DNA from: an uncultured Lachnospiraceae bacterium
GTDB lineage: Bacteria; Bacillota; Clostridia; Lachnospirales; Lachnospiraceae
DNA: 64,000 nt
Assembly (NCBI GenBank): GCA_910585605.1
Contig: CAJUFL010000013.1
Location: 13,108-77,107, forward strand
Reading direction: 5' to 3'
Each line of letters starts with the position of its first letter. Position 1 is the first letter of the stretch. The notes beneath the pieces were generated by a model. It saw nothing but the letters and a program-made list of their open reading frames with translations, was not told the origin of the DNA and did no database searches. Shown piece after piece: positions 45,492 to 54,545 of this stretch. Both the position numbers and the translations under genes were made by a program.

Positions 45492-47570
45492 TTATCTTTC
45501 CTCTACATTACGCTTAAATCCCACATAAGTCACAATAAAATAGACCAGATAAATTCCAAAAAACAGCAAAATACTTTTTAGAAAAAAGCTTCCCGCAAAT
45601 ACTGGCACTCCTGTTGATATTACAAACAATCTGCTGACAAACAAAATCATTTTTCCACTGATCACAATTGCCAGTATGGCAGGACAAAGGTAATAAACAG
45701 TTAACTGTTTTAGAATCAACTGATGAATCTCCCTGCGCCAAAGACCCAGCTTTGCCAGCACATCATACCGGAATCTGTATTTGGCCGAATCGCTTAACTG
45801 CTGTACCGACAACACGGTTACCGCCACACTGATAAAGACCAGTCCAATATAAAATAATGGTATGATAATAGAAGCCAGCATATATTTTACTTCAGGAATC
45901 AGATTCTCCCTTACCATACTGACCACCACATAAACAATAATATTATCAGAACCGCAGCGGATATCATCTTCCACTGTATCATCATTCGACTCATCAGACA
46001 TGTCTGTTCTTTCTTCCTCCGACAGATCACCCAGCTTCTGCTGTAAATCTACCGGAATCTCTCCCACCATGTCCACAACCAATTCCTTGTAAAAAGGTGT
46101 CATCCTCTCCAAAACCGCATCCGGTACTATAATTACATAGTCTGCACCGTTATGTCCGTCCTGGGAAAAAGAATCAGAAACAATCCCTGCAAAGGAGAGC
46201 TGACTTTTTCCTGATGCATCCCCAATCTGTAAATCTTTTCCGATTTCCTGAACCTGCTCATATAACCGAGGTTTGATCTGAACCAGATATTCGTCAGGAT
46301 TGATGGTTATTTCCTTATATCCCAGCATCCTCCGCAAATGGTTATAATCCGATATCCCCATGTATGTGTCATACTGATAATACACATTTTCATTTTTTAA
46401 AAAGGCTTCAATCTCCGGCATATTGGGACTTCCATCCGCATTACGGTACATTGTTCCCCACGCATTTAAATGCGTCAGCATCCAGGTATTAACCTGATTA
46501 TCCTGATCCGTATAAATATGATAGGAATAATACTCCGACGGTGTACCGTTCTCATCAATCACCGCCCTTTCATCAGCGAAATCATCTTCTATATTTCTGC
46601 TATAGACCTGCACATCAAACGGAAATTTGTCCTCTAAGACCGTGTTTTCATACTCACTAAACATCAGGGCATAGGAAGCCCCCATCAGGGCAAGGGTAAA
46701 TAACGCCGTCAAAGTACCCATCGTAAACTGCATGGTTCTCACCTTTGAAGCAAACTGCCGCAACAAAAATAAATTCTGTCCTTTGTAAATTCCGTTTCCC
46801 TTCTTCCGTACATAACAGATAATCCATGCAGAAAGTCCGATATAAAAAAGGTAAATCGTAAGCACCAGTCCAATCAGAAAAAAAACAATCTCTAACATAT
46901 TGGAAAGTGAACCAAACACTGTCCAGAATAAAAAGATGAAGACGATAGAAAGAGGAAACAGAAGCTTTTTCAGCCCTTCATGCTTTTCCTTTATCTCCTC
47001 ATTCTGCCGTTTTGCATTCATCAGTGCATGAATATTCATTTTCTTAAATTTACGCCTGCACCTAATCAGTGCTATCCAATAACAGCCCACATAACAAAGT
47101 GTAGTCATTAAAATGGTTCCTGCATGAAATGCAATATGCAGATGAAATTCCATTCTCACCATAGCATACATAACAGAGAGCAATACCTGTTGAAACAGCA
47201 CCCCTAAAAGGAGTCCTAAGAAAAAAGAGACTCCGCCGAGTAGAATATTTTCCCGGATATAAAGCTTAGACACCGTTTTCTTTTTCATTCCCAAAAGCAG
47301 ATAAATTCCAAATTCACTGCTCCTTTTTTCCAGCATGAACCGCACCATGTAATTAATCAGCCAGGCAACAATCAGCATGATAAACACCGTTGCAAGACCA
47401 ATCATCACCTCCATCATTCCCTCTACTTCAAAATGGATGGAAAGCCCATTTTGAAAAATGAGACTGCTGAACGCATACATCAATGCCGTGACCACTGTCA
47501 TCGTAAGGATATATACCAGATAATCCTTTACAGACCGTTTCATATTACGAAAAGCAAGCTTATTTAGCAT
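45492..47570 (-). CDS. BceB-type ABC permease
   Basis: 692 residues. Bce-type layout: four N-terminal helices, then a run of helices, then a large extracellular domain (about 330-530) between helices, and three C-terminal helices. FtsX motif EKRSSEFGIYLLLGMKKKTVSKLY is in the first half. BceAB systems confer resistance to cell-wall-active peptides such as bacitracin and signal to a dedicated kinase. The start at 47570 has AGGAGGTG nine bases upstream and overlaps the ATPase gene. Substrate unknown. Confidence 0.88.
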   Translation of the reverse strand: MLNKLAFRNMKRSVKDYLVYILTMTVVTALMYAFSSLIFQNGLSIHFEVEGMMEVMIGLATVFIMLIVAWLINYMVRFMLEKRSSEFGIYLLLGMKKKTVSKLYIRENILLGGVSFFLGLLLGVLFQQVLLSVMYAMVRMEFHLHIAFHAGTILMTTLCYVGCYWIALIRCRRKFKKMNIHALMNAKRQNEEIKEKHEGLKKLLFPLSIVFIFLFWTVFGSLSNMLEIVFFLIGLVLTIYLFYIGLSAWIICYVRKKGNGIYKGQNLFLLRQFASKVRTMQFTMGTLTALFTLALMGASYALMFSEYENTVLEDKFPFDVQVYSRNIEDDFADERAVIDENGTPSEYYSYHIYTDQDNQVNTWMLTHLNAWGTMYRNADGSPNMPEIEAFLKNENVYYQYDTYMGISDYNHLRRMLGYKEITINPDEYLVQIKPRLYEQVQEIGKDLQIGDASGKSQLSFAGIVSDSFSQDGHNGADYVIIVPDAVLERMTPFYKELVVDMVGEIPVDLQQKLGDLSEEERTDMSDESNDDTVEDDIRCGSDNIIVYVVVSMVRENLIPEVKYMLASIIIPLFYIGLVFISVAVTVLSVQQLSDSAKYRFRYDVLAKLGLWRREIHQLILKQLTVYYLCPAILAIVISGKMILFVSRLFVISTGVPVFAGSFFLKSILLFFGIYLVYFIVTYVGFKRNVEER

Positions 47571-48333
47571 CAGACAGCTCACCTCCTGTTAAAGACAATA
47601 CATCCAAAATCTCCTGTAAGAAAATCTTCCGGCTCTTTTCTCCTCTCACCAGTTCATGAAAAATCTTCCCATCCTTTAAAAATAAAATCCTCCCACAATA
47701 GCTTGCCGAAAAGGCATCATGGGTCACCATGAGAATGGTCGCCGCCATGCTCTGATTCAGCTTTGTAAATGTTTCTAATAATGTCTGTGCCGCATTGGAA
47801 TCCAGTGCTCCGGTAGGTTCATCCGCAAGCAGTAATTTGGGATGGTTTACCAACGCCCTGGCACAGGAGCACCGCTGTTTTTGTCCTCCCGATACCTGAT
47901 ATGGGAATTTTTCCCTGATATCCGCAATTCCCAGTAATTTCAGAATTTCACTGCAATTTTCATTAATTTCCTTTTTCTTTCCACCTTGCAGGGTTAGTGC
48001 CAAAATGATATTTTCCTCAATGGTCAGGGTGTCCAAAAGATTGTACTCCTGAAACACAAAGCCCAGATTATCCTTTCTGAATTCGGAAAGTGCATCCTCC
48101 GACAGCTCCGTAATATCCGTATCCTCATAATAGATATGCCCGGCAGTCACGGTGTCTATCGTTGCCAGCATATTTAACAGGGTAGTCTTTCCGGAACCGG
48201 AAGCTCCCATCACACCGATAAACTCTCCCTTTTCCACGTGGAAACTGACCCTGTCAACTGCTTTTGTCACATTGGATTCGTTTCCATAATATTTTTCCAC
48301 ATCACATACCCGAATGTAATCTTTCACGTCCAT
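47560..48333 (-). CDS. BceA-type ABC ATPase
   Basis: About 257 residues. Walker A GASGSGKTTLLN, signature VSGGQKQRCSCARA, Walker B LLLADEPTGALDS. In the signature loop the usual VAIARA is CSCARA. Partner of the permease downstream. Start uncertain: GTG, ATG and a second GTG lie within ten bases (48336, 48333, 48327) after GAGGAG; the second GTG has the best spacing. Confidence 0.9.
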   Translation of the reverse strand: MDVKDYIRVCDVEKYYGNESNVTKAVDRVSFHVEKGEFIGVMGASGSGKTTLLNMLATIDTVTAGHIYYEDTDITELSEDALSEFRKDNLGFVFQEYNLLDTLTIEENIILALTLQGGKKKEINENCSEILKLLGIADIREKFPYQVSGGQKQRCSCARALVNHPKLLLADEPTGALDSNAAQTLLETFTKLNQSMAATILMVTHDAFSASYCGRILFLKDGKIFHELVRGEKSRKIFLQEILDVLSLTGGELSDAK

Positions 48334-48448
48334 CACTCCTCATCTATCATATATAGTGTGCATTTGCGAAACTCCACTGTTCCAGACCTCCGCCTCACAA
48401 TATAATACTGTATTATATCCTCTTATATTTTCATATAAAAATAGATTA

Positions 48449-48478
48449 AAGTTATCTTAAGATTTCATAAGATAACTT
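48449..48478 (-). terminator. Terminator after the BceS-type kinase gene
   Basis: Perfect 11-bp arms AAGTTATCTTA and TAAGATAACTT with an 8-base loop, directly at the kinase stop, and TTTAATCTATTTTT on the minus strand after it. It separates the regulator pair from the ABC pair, so the latter must have its own promoter in 48337-48440. Confidence 0.75.
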
Positions 48479-49527
48479 CAATCCATTTCTTCTCTGGTTA
48501 TATAATTACTGATTGGAAACTCCAAAAACATCCTCGTTCCTGTTCCATATTCCGACCAAGCCCGTATCCCGATTCCCAGCTTATCACAAAGCTTCTGGCA
48601 AAGATACAATCCCATACCGGTGGAACGTTCATGATTCCTCCCATTACTACCGGTAAATCCCTTTTCAAAGATACGGGAAAGCTCCTCTGCCGGAATCCCA
48701 GTCCCGTTATCTTCAAGCACTAAAATCACACCATTTGTTTCTCTCCTTGTATAAATATGAAATACCGGTATTTTTCTTTGATACTTTACACTGTTTTGTA
48801 TCATTTGGTTCAAAATAAATGCAATCCACTTCTGATCTGTATACACCTTATCTTTACAATCCACATGAGCATTTACGTGATTTTGAATCAGCAGCAGCCG
48901 GTTCTTGTTAAGTACCCCGGACACCACTTCGTTAAGGCTTGTCTCCTGAATCAGGTAATCTTTATACACATTTTCCGAACGGGCATAGTAAAGTGCCATA
49001 TCCACATAATTTTCAATCTTCTGGTTCTCAAGGGTGATCGTATAAAAATCCTCCTTTATCCCTTTGCCCTCTTCTGCTGACAGGGAATGGCGTCTGTTCT
49101 CGCAAAGCAGGGAAATACTCGTAATCGGTGCCTTAATCTCATGCACCCAGCTTTCAATATATTCCCTGTAATCCTTCCACTCATCTTCCATCTGCCGGAT
49201 TCTTTCTATTACAGACTTATTCGATTTTCGAATCATTTCCCGATATAATCTGTCCTCCAGCCGGAAAGAATCTGGCAGCAGTTCCCCTAGCAGATATCTC
49301 TGATCCACTTTTTCCAGAATCTGTTCCATCTGATAGAAATGTTTTCTTCTGTTCAAATAGGTGGCAAAGAACCAAATAATCAAGAGCATCGTCCAGAAAA
49401 TCACAATCAGGATGATATTCGCTTTCCCATATCCTGTCACTTTCAAAAATCCTGCCACTACACACATGCAGACCAGATGCAGAAGCAAAAGCAGACTCTT
49501 ATCCCTAAAAAAATCTATCAACTTCAT
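48478..49527 (-). CDS. BceS-type intramembrane-sensing kinase
   Basis: 349 residues. Two helices (about 12-30 and 37-55) with only a few residues outside, typical of BceS-like kinases that sense through their ABC partner. HisKA box ESWVHEIKAPITSISLLCEN, ATPase motifs NQMIQNSVKYQ, EDNGTGIP, STGMGLYLC. Its start overlaps the regulator stop by four bases. Confidence 0.9.
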   Translation of the reverse strand: MKLIDFFRDKSLLLLLHLVCMCVVAGFLKVTGYGKANIILIVIFWTMLLIIWFFATYLNRRKHFYQMEQILEKVDQRYLLGELLPDSFRLEDRLYREMIRKSNKSVIERIRQMEDEWKDYREYIESWVHEIKAPITSISLLCENRRHSLSAEEGKGIKEDFYTITLENQKIENYVDMALYYARSENVYKDYLIQETSLNEVVSGVLNKNRLLLIQNHVNAHVDCKDKVYTDQKWIAFILNQMIQNSVKYQRKIPVFHIYTRRETNGVILVLEDNGTGIPAEELSRIFEKGFTGSNGRNHERSTGMGLYLCQKLCDKLGIGIRAWSEYGTGTRMFLEFPISNYITREEMD

Positions 49528-50192
49528 ATGCGGTAGCCAATCCCCCTTTTTGTTTCAATAAAATCCTGCACACCAATAGAATTCAACTTTTTACGGATTC
49601 CTGTCATATGCACACTTAAAGTATTATCATCAATAAAAATCTGATTCTCCCACAGGTATTCAATCAAATCCATTCTGGCAACAAATTCTCCTGAATGTTG
49701 GAACAAAAGATGCAAAATCTTCATCTCGTTTTTCGTCAGTTCTACCTTTTTCTCCTGAAAGATCAGACAGCATTTTGAAATATCCAGCTGCACACCTTTT
49801 TTCTCAAGCAGAATCGTCTCTTTTACTTCCATGCCCTTCGTGCGTTTTAATACGGCTGCAATCCTTGCCAAAAGAATCGGTGCCTGATACGGCTTTGCAA
49901 TATAGTCATCCCCACCTTTAAGGATTCCATTTAATTCGTCCATGGAATCCGTTCTGCTGGTCAAAAATATGATGGGTATTTCTGTCTGTTCCCGAAGCTG
50001 CATACAGATATCAAATCCAGAAATGCCTGGCAGATTGACGTCCAAAAGCACCAGATCCGGTTTCTCCTCTTTTATCCGGCACACAATATTTTCAAAGGTA
50101 TCAGGTGCTGTCACCTGATACATCGCATTTTCCAACAATACTTTTAATTCCCGCCTTATGGTTTTCTCATCTTCTACCACAAATATATGCAT
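49524..50192 (-). CDS. OmpR-family response regulator (BceR type)
   Basis: 222 residues. Receiver with FVVEDEKTI, phospho-Asp51 in LVLLDVNLPGISGFD, and Lys in YIAKPY. Winged-helix domain with LTKNEMKILHLLFQHSGEFVARMDLIEYLW and LSVHMTGIRKKLNSIG. It forms an operon with the kinase. It most likely controls the ABC operon at 47.5-48.3 kb. Confidence 0.92.
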   Translation of the reverse strand: MHIFVVEDEKTIRRELKVLLENAMYQVTAPDTFENIVCRIKEEKPDLVLLDVNLPGISGFDICMQLREQTEIPIIFLTSRTDSMDELNGILKGGDDYIAKPYQAPILLARIAAVLKRTKGMEVKETILLEKKGVQLDISKCCLIFQEKKVELTKNEMKILHLLFQHSGEFVARMDLIEYLWENQIFIDDNTLSVHMTGIRKKLNSIGVQDFIETKRGIGYRI

Positions 50193-50285
50193 TATCTCTG
50201 CTCCTGTTTTTCTATTGAAAAAGCATACCGGACAATGGAATACCGATATGCTTCCCTACTACATCTCATGTTAAAATTTTCATGA

Positions 50286-50749
50286 TTATACTCTTTCCCA
50301 TCCTTCATCTGGTATTAACGGTTTAAAATATCCTTTAATACAGTTAGGGTTTCTAATACATATTTGGACATGCGTCTTTTCCATTATGCCAGATTTATCA
50401 TATACAGGCTTTCCCTCAATAAATATACCTCTTACACTATCATAACTTCTTTTACTATTCTCTTTGTTATATTGATGTAGCCGTTCAATTACAGCACAAT
50501 CTAATTCCCTCAGCAGCAAATCATTGCTTCCTCGTACATCTCGATTAATCGGCATATCTTTTTCAAGCACGGAAAGTTCAAATGACAATATATCATAGCC
50601 TGTTTTTAAAATCTGGGAACTTCCATAATCTGTCAAATCCAAGCAATGTCCTAAACTAATAACTGCTCATGATGATATAAAACTTTTTTGAAAGTTATTT
50701 CATCACAGCCATGAAATGCCAGCGTCAGATTTGGTAAATTACTATACAT
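50286..50749 (-). pseudogene. Broken FHGCD-family gene (internally deleted)
   Basis: The reading frame starts at ATG 50749 after AGAGGT: MYSNLPNLTLAFHGCDEITFKKVLYHHEQLLV, then stop. A second frame reads VISLGHCLDLTDYGSSQI and continues to 50286 (CAVIERLHQYN, SVRGIFIEGKPVY, HVQICIRNPNCIKGYF). From memory, intact relatives run from AFHGCD through a NDYDWLG.G.YFWE segment to GHCLDL without a break, so a central piece is missing and the frame is shifted near 50645-50655. Intact relatives are of unknown or toxin-like (possible ADP-ribosyltransferase-like) function. The C-terminal part alone is probably not functional. Confidence 0.7.
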
Positions 50750-50753
50750 AATT

Positions 50754-50958
50754 CTACCTCTTGTTTTGTGAACTGATTCTGCTAAATCTATAACGCTCCG
50801 AAAACTCCCCATCATCCTGAATAATTTGGGATTTTATCAAATTCTCATGAGATAGTTTTTTAGCATCTTTATCTGACATTTTTTATAGAATTTAGATATT
50901 CCTGCATTTCCTTAACATAGGTTACTTTTTCACGCTCTATCAATTCAATAGATGACAT
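50754..50958 (-). pseudogene. Small upstream gene of the FHGCD pair, frameshifted
   Basis: A frame from ATG 50958 (perfect AGGAGG seven bases upstream) gives 29 residues, MSSIELIEREKVTYVKEM, ending at 50869. A second frame from ATG 50879 gives 41 residues (MSDKDAKKLSHENLIKSQII) ending at 50754. The two join smoothly if one A is removed from the A6 run at the junction, giving one protein of about 67 residues. Genes of this size commonly precede the FHGCD family and could be partners. I infer a frameshift, though separate small peptides cannot be excluded. Confidence 0.5.
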
Positions 50959-51136
50959 GATATTCACCTCCTTATCTTTTGTCAAACCGTCTTCTATTAT
51001 TTTATCTCTCACAATATAATACATCTCCTTTATAGATGAACTTATATTATGAATATTAAAAAAAATGTAGAAACTTAACGTATTGTGACTACATTATAGA
51101 ACATATTCCAAGAAAAAACAACAAAATTCACTTTTT

Positions 51137-51571
51137 TAAATTTTGTATATACCTATTGGCATTGGCTTCTATTTTCGTTCCATTCAAAAAGTAATTTTAC
51201 AGTTTTATGTATTTTTTCTCAAGCAAAAGTTTGATAACTTCGTAGAAAATATCCTCTATGATATCCATCATGTCCAGACGAAAACGGTTGATGGTTCTAA
51301 AATCTGGTTTGTTGCCTCCGGCAATCCACATGAAATTTGTATTTTTCGTAGCACTTTTGCAATCTGGCGGGAAGAGTATGTATTCTGGGAGAATAATAAA
51401 TCATGACCTTCAGCATCATCCTTGGATGATACGCAAGGCAGCCGCCCCCCTTTATATCTGTCGTAGAATAGTTCCAACTCCAGATTGTCCACAACTGTAT
51501 TTACGCCCCCGCACCAGATGATTTTTATGAGCGAAATCTTTAAATTGCAGTGGTGATTGTAACTGATCCAT
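51137..51571 (-). pseudogene. IS1182-like transposase remnant
   Basis: A degraded transposase 5' part. Starting at ATG 51571 (MDQLQSPLQFKDFAHKNH), reading in changing frames gives NTVVDNLELELFYDRYKGG, then GGCLAYHPRMMLKV, then TYSSRQIAKVLRK, then FMWIAGGNKPDFRTINRFRL, and LLLEKKYIKL-stop-NYFLNGTKIEANANRY. These match the N-terminal third of IS1182-family transposases. At least three frameshifts and one stop are present, and the rest is missing. No terminal repeats are recognised. It is a dead insertion relic next to repeat copy D. Confidence 0.75.
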
Positions 51572-51604
51572 AGTATAACCTTTAAATGCAGGAATACCTT
51601 ATTA

Positions 51605-51672
51605 TATCATATGTCACCAGTTTTCAAAGAAAATTGATGACCTGCTTGCGTATCAGCGCAATTCATCATATC
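51605..51672. repeat. Dispersed intergenic repeat, copy D (without core)
   Basis: Matches both flanks of the copy at 53226-53360: CATATGTCACCAGTTTTC on one side and GATGACCTGCTTGCGTATCAGCG...CATATC on the other. The central core of about 65 bases is absent. It sits directly upstream of the IS1182-like remnant. Confidence 0.75.
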
Positions 51673-51732
51673 ACATAGTGAGGTAGAAATGGAGAACGGC
51701 ATGGTAACCGCTCTCTATTTTTTTGCAGAAAG

Positions 51733-51779
51733 AAAGAGGGTAATCCCTCAAGCCACTTCATGACTTTTGGGACACCCTC
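51733..51779 (-). terminator. Terminator after rubrerythrin gene
   Basis: Arms GAGGGT..CCC and GGG..ACCCTC around an approx. 21-base loop, with TTTCTTTC on the minus strand. It lies about 90 bases past the rubrerythrin stop. A second short hairpin with a T-run on the plus strand (51690-51723) precedes it. The region between 50959 and 51866 otherwise contains only the IS remnant and repeat D. Confidence 0.6.
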
Positions 51780-51866
51780 ATAATACCATTTAGATTTACT
51801 ATATATATCCTATTTTCAATTATACAATCATCAAAATAATTCTATAACCGAAACATATAACAGATT

Positions 51867-52409
51867 TTAATAATTCTCTGCCCTGAGTTTGAAATAACTC
51901 TGTGGATGTGCACAAACCGGACATTCCTCCGGTGCCTGAGGTCCTACATGGATATGACCGCAGTTCGCACACTCCCAGATCATATCTCCATCTCTTGAAA
52001 ATACAAGACCTCCTTCTACATTTTCCAACAGTTTCTTATATCTCTCCTCATGTGCCTTTTCAATCTCTCCAACCATCTCAAAAGACTTTGCAATATCCTC
52101 AAAACCTTCTTCTCTTGCTGTTGCGGCAAATTCCTTATACATATCCGTCCATTCATAGTTCTCACCTGCTGCCGCATCCTTCAGGTTGGTAACGGTATCT
52201 GGAACTGCCCCTCCATTTAAGAGCTTAAACCACATTTTGGCATGCTCTTTCTCGTTATTAGCTGTCTCTAAAAAAATATCAGCAATCTGATTATAACCAT
52301 CTTTTTTTGCTTTGCTTGCATAGTAAGTATACTTATTGCGTGCCTGGGACTCTCCTGCGAATGCTGCCTGTAAATTAGCCTCTGTCTTTGTTCCTTTTAA
52401 GTCTGCCAT
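51867..52409 (-). CDS. rbr: Rubrerythrin
   Basis: 180 residues. Reduces hydrogen peroxide in the cytoplasm of anaerobes. A four-helix diiron domain carries Glu ligands in [39 protein letters not shown] and [19 protein letters not shown]-terminal rubredoxin domain follows, [20 protein letters not shown], whose iron passes electrons in. Standard length and order for the family. AGGAGG precedes the ATG. Monocistronic. Confidence 0.95.
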   Translation of the reverse strand: MADLKGTKTEANLQAAFAGESQARNKYTYYASKAKKDGYNQIADIFLETANNEKEHAKMWFKLLNGGAVPDTVTNLKDAAAGENYEWTDMYKEFAATAREEGFEDIAKSFEMVGEIEKAHEERYKKLLENVEGGLVFSRDGDMIWECANCGHIHVGPQAPEECPVCAHPQSYFKLRAENY

Positions 52410-52571
52410 GTTTTCATCCTCCTGATCTTCTTTTCCTAATAATAAACTCCTGTTATATTACCCGGCTGTTCATACTGCCATATCATAAAATAGGAATCAT
52501 TACTATTTATTAATTCTATCAGATAAGTTCACATATCGCAATCCCTTTTATATAAAAAACTTAAAATATTT

Positions 52572-52898
52572 TTAAATTTCTTTCCTCTTTTTAATCTTCC
52601 GCTCCGGCAGCTCTGTATACATTGCATCCACCATCTCCTGCAATAACTGTTTATTGTCTATAATGGTAACCGGCAGCATCGGTTTTGCACCTTCATATGG
52701 TGATTCCGGTTCGCTGTCCGGCATATACCTCCTGCCAGCCTTCGTATCCTTTATCATAAATCCGTTTTCATAAATCCCACCAAAAATCCGCTCCCGGTAA
52801 TAGAAAATATAACCTCCCATCATCGGAATATTACGGATTTCTCCCAATTCCGATAATTGTTCCATAATATATGCTGCAAGTTCCTTGTTATCTGCCAT
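52572..52898 (-). CDS. TfoX N-terminal domain protein
   Basis: 108 residues: YIMEQLSELGEIRNIPMMGGYIFYYRERIFGGIYENGFMIK, MPDSEPESPYEGAKPM, LQEMVDAMYTELPERK. This matches the stand-alone TfoX-N fold, of unknown function in Gram-positive bacteria. It is 13 bases downstream of the DUF3795 gene and probably co-transcribed. Confidence 0.85.
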   Translation of the reverse strand: MADNKELAAYIMEQLSELGEIRNIPMMGGYIFYYRERIFGGIYENGFMIKDTKAGRRYMPDSEPESPYEGAKPMLPVTIIDNKQLLQEMVDAMYTELPERKIKKRKEI

Positions 52899-52911
52899 TG
52901 TACTCCTCCTG

Positions 52912-53193
52912 TCATATTTCTTTCAATGCCTTCATCCTATTTTGAACATTTTCTTCAAATTCTTCATCCGTAAATCGAGGATCTCTGGTTTCTTTCCATA
53001 TGGAACACGGAATCTCCTGACACTTCCCACAATTATTCATCCCTTTTTGGTTTACAACACAATCATAAATTGGACATGCTTTTCCATCCGGAGCATGAAA
53101 GACCTCCCCTTTGCATTCATTACAGCCTTTGCAAAGATTTCCATAGCATCCACATTTACTGCAATCCGTTCCGCAACAGCTTAATCCATTCAT
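52912..53193 (-). CDS. DUF3795 cysteine-rich protein
   Basis: 93 residues with about 14 cysteines, e.g. CCGTDCSKCGCYGNLCKGCNECKG and CPIYDCVVNQKGMNNCGKCQEIPC, as in DUF3795. These residues probably bind zinc or an iron-sulfur centre. The start at 53193 has AAAGGATGG about ten bases upstream; the frame extends further but without support. Confidence 0.85.
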   Translation of the reverse strand: MNGLSCCGTDCSKCGCYGNLCKGCNECKGEVFHAPDGKACPIYDCVVNQKGMNNCGKCQEIPCSIWKETRDPRFTDEEFEENVQNRMKALKEI

Positions 53194-53225
53194 TTGTATA
53201 TGCCATCCTTTCGTTTTTCTATATT

Positions 53226-53360
53226 TATCATATGTCACCAATTTTCGGAGAAAACTTCGTTTGCTGCGATAGTCGCCAAATGTATATACAAGTATCTACG
53301 CTTGGCCCATTATCCGCACAAATGATGACCTGCTTGTGTATCAGCACAATTCATTATATC
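53226..53360. repeat. Dispersed intergenic repeat, copy B (flanks plus core)
   Basis: Flanks match copy D at 51605-51672. The core at about 53255-53320 (CGTTTGCTGCGATAGTCGCC, ACAAGTATC, CGCTTGG, TTATCCGCACAAAT) matches copy A at 26754-26860 and copy C at 54361-54420. It lies between the DUF3795 gene and the AraC gene stop. This nested layout suggests insertion of the core into a D-type element, or core loss from D. Confidence 0.8.
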
Positions 53361-54258
53361 AAAATGTCAGATCTGATATTGTAAAAAAACGACTTATTTC
53401 ACATGTTTCGTTTTGGGGCAGACTGTTGCCATGTTTGAACGCATATTCCCTTGCCTCCTTTATGTTCATAGTGTGAAACCTTTTAAAATCATGGAGAAGA
53501 TGTGCCTGGTCTGTATATCCGTACTGATGTACCGCATCTAAGACCTGAAACTCTGGCTGAAACAAAATGTCATTCCATAAATACTGATACCTGACTAAAG
53601 AAGCCAGACGTTTCGGAGAAATTCCAATGTTTCCCTGAAACAGCCGTTCCAGATGCCTGCTGCTCGCATGAATATCCTTTGCCAGCTGTCCAATTTCTAC
53701 ATTTCCTTTTCGTTTCAACAGTTCCAAAACCGCATCAGTTAAAACCGTATTCCTTCTCTCTGAATGAATATGTTTCAGCAGGTATTCTTCTGCCAGCCGG
53801 ATTCTGCTTTCCATATCGGTAATATCAAACAAACATGGAGATATCACCCTTTGTAGCTTGGAAAAATGATGCCCCACCTCAAAAAAAGCATTTCTCGTGT
53901 TCGACATGGATTCTTCCGAAAAAAGAACAGCACACCATGCAAAAAAACGGATTGCAAATATGGACACCACTTTCTCCTCATCATTAGCATCATATGTCGT
54001 AAATGTCCTGTCATCAATTCCACAGAACCCTCCGTCAATCCGGTTATTAGTAAAATCTACCGTAAAAATAATATCTACGCAGGTGTCCGGCGTCACAATC
54101 CCCCTCGTTGGTATATCTGTTTTCCTATGCCTGTATGGCTCTTTTGTTCCCCAGAAACATTTTATATACGGTTTTAGCGCTTCACATGGCGCAAATTCCA
54201 TATAAGATTCATTATGTGCAAAAGGCGTAGCGGTAATTGGATGATAAAAAACTCTCAT
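53359..54258 (-). CDS. AraC-family regulator
   Basis: 299 residues. A C-terminal AraC domain has two HTH units (GQLAKDIHASSRHLERLFQGNIGISPKRLASLVRYQ and AVHQYGYTDQAHLLHDFKRFHTMNIKEAREY). The N-terminal domain of about 180 residues (FAPCEALKPYIKCFWGTKEP) resembles the DUF6597-type sensor found in many AraC proteins of Firmicutes. The start at 54258 has GGGAG nine bases upstream. It may control the divergent alcohol dehydrogenase-like gene (54546) or act elsewhere. Confidence 0.85.
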   Translation of the reverse strand: MRVFYHPITATPFAHNESYMEFAPCEALKPYIKCFWGTKEPYRHRKTDIPTRGIVTPDTCVDIIFTVDFTNNRIDGGFCGIDDRTFTTYDANDEEKVVSIFAIRFFAWCAVLFSEESMSNTRNAFFEVGHHFSKLQRVISPCLFDITDMESRIRLAEEYLLKHIHSERRNTVLTDAVLELLKRKGNVEIGQLAKDIHASSRHLERLFQGNIGISPKRLASLVRYQYLWNDILFQPEFQVLDAVHQYGYTDQAHLLHDFKRFHTMNIKEAREYAFKHGNSLPQNETCEISRFFTISDLTF

Positions 54259-54360
54259 TTCCGACATCTCCCATCTAACGTAGTAATTTTTATACAAAAC
54301 TGTCTGTCTTCGTACCATGACAACACTTACATTCCAAATCTGATTTCCAAAGTCAACAAC

Positions 54361-54420
54361 CCTGTGGCAGTCGCCAAACGTGCATGCAAGCACGCACACT
54401 TGGTGCGTTCTCGCAGGAAT
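54361..54420. repeat. Dispersed intergenic repeat, copy C
   Basis: Contains CAGTCGCCAAACGT, GCATGCAAGCACGC, ACTTGGTGCGTT and CTCGCAGGAAT, aligned with the core of copy B (53226-53360) over about 55 bases. It lies in the divergent promoter region between the AraC gene and the dehydrogenase gene. Confidence 0.65.
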
Positions 54421-54545
54421 CAATATTTTCTGGTATTGATACTATATTCGTGCTATGATGGCTATAATATAGTTATAGTAATTTTACAATAATTTCAGAT
54501 ATCAGGCAACTTATCCATGATTACCGAAAGAGAGGGATAGAATAA

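Noticed and set aside
51867..52409. Rubrerythrin as part of the decay region
   Set aside because: Gene is intact with all diiron and rubredoxin ligands and its own ribosome site.
26754..54420. CRISPR array among the dispersed repeats
   Set aside because: The copies are far apart, diverged, and not regularly spaced; no cas genes are present.
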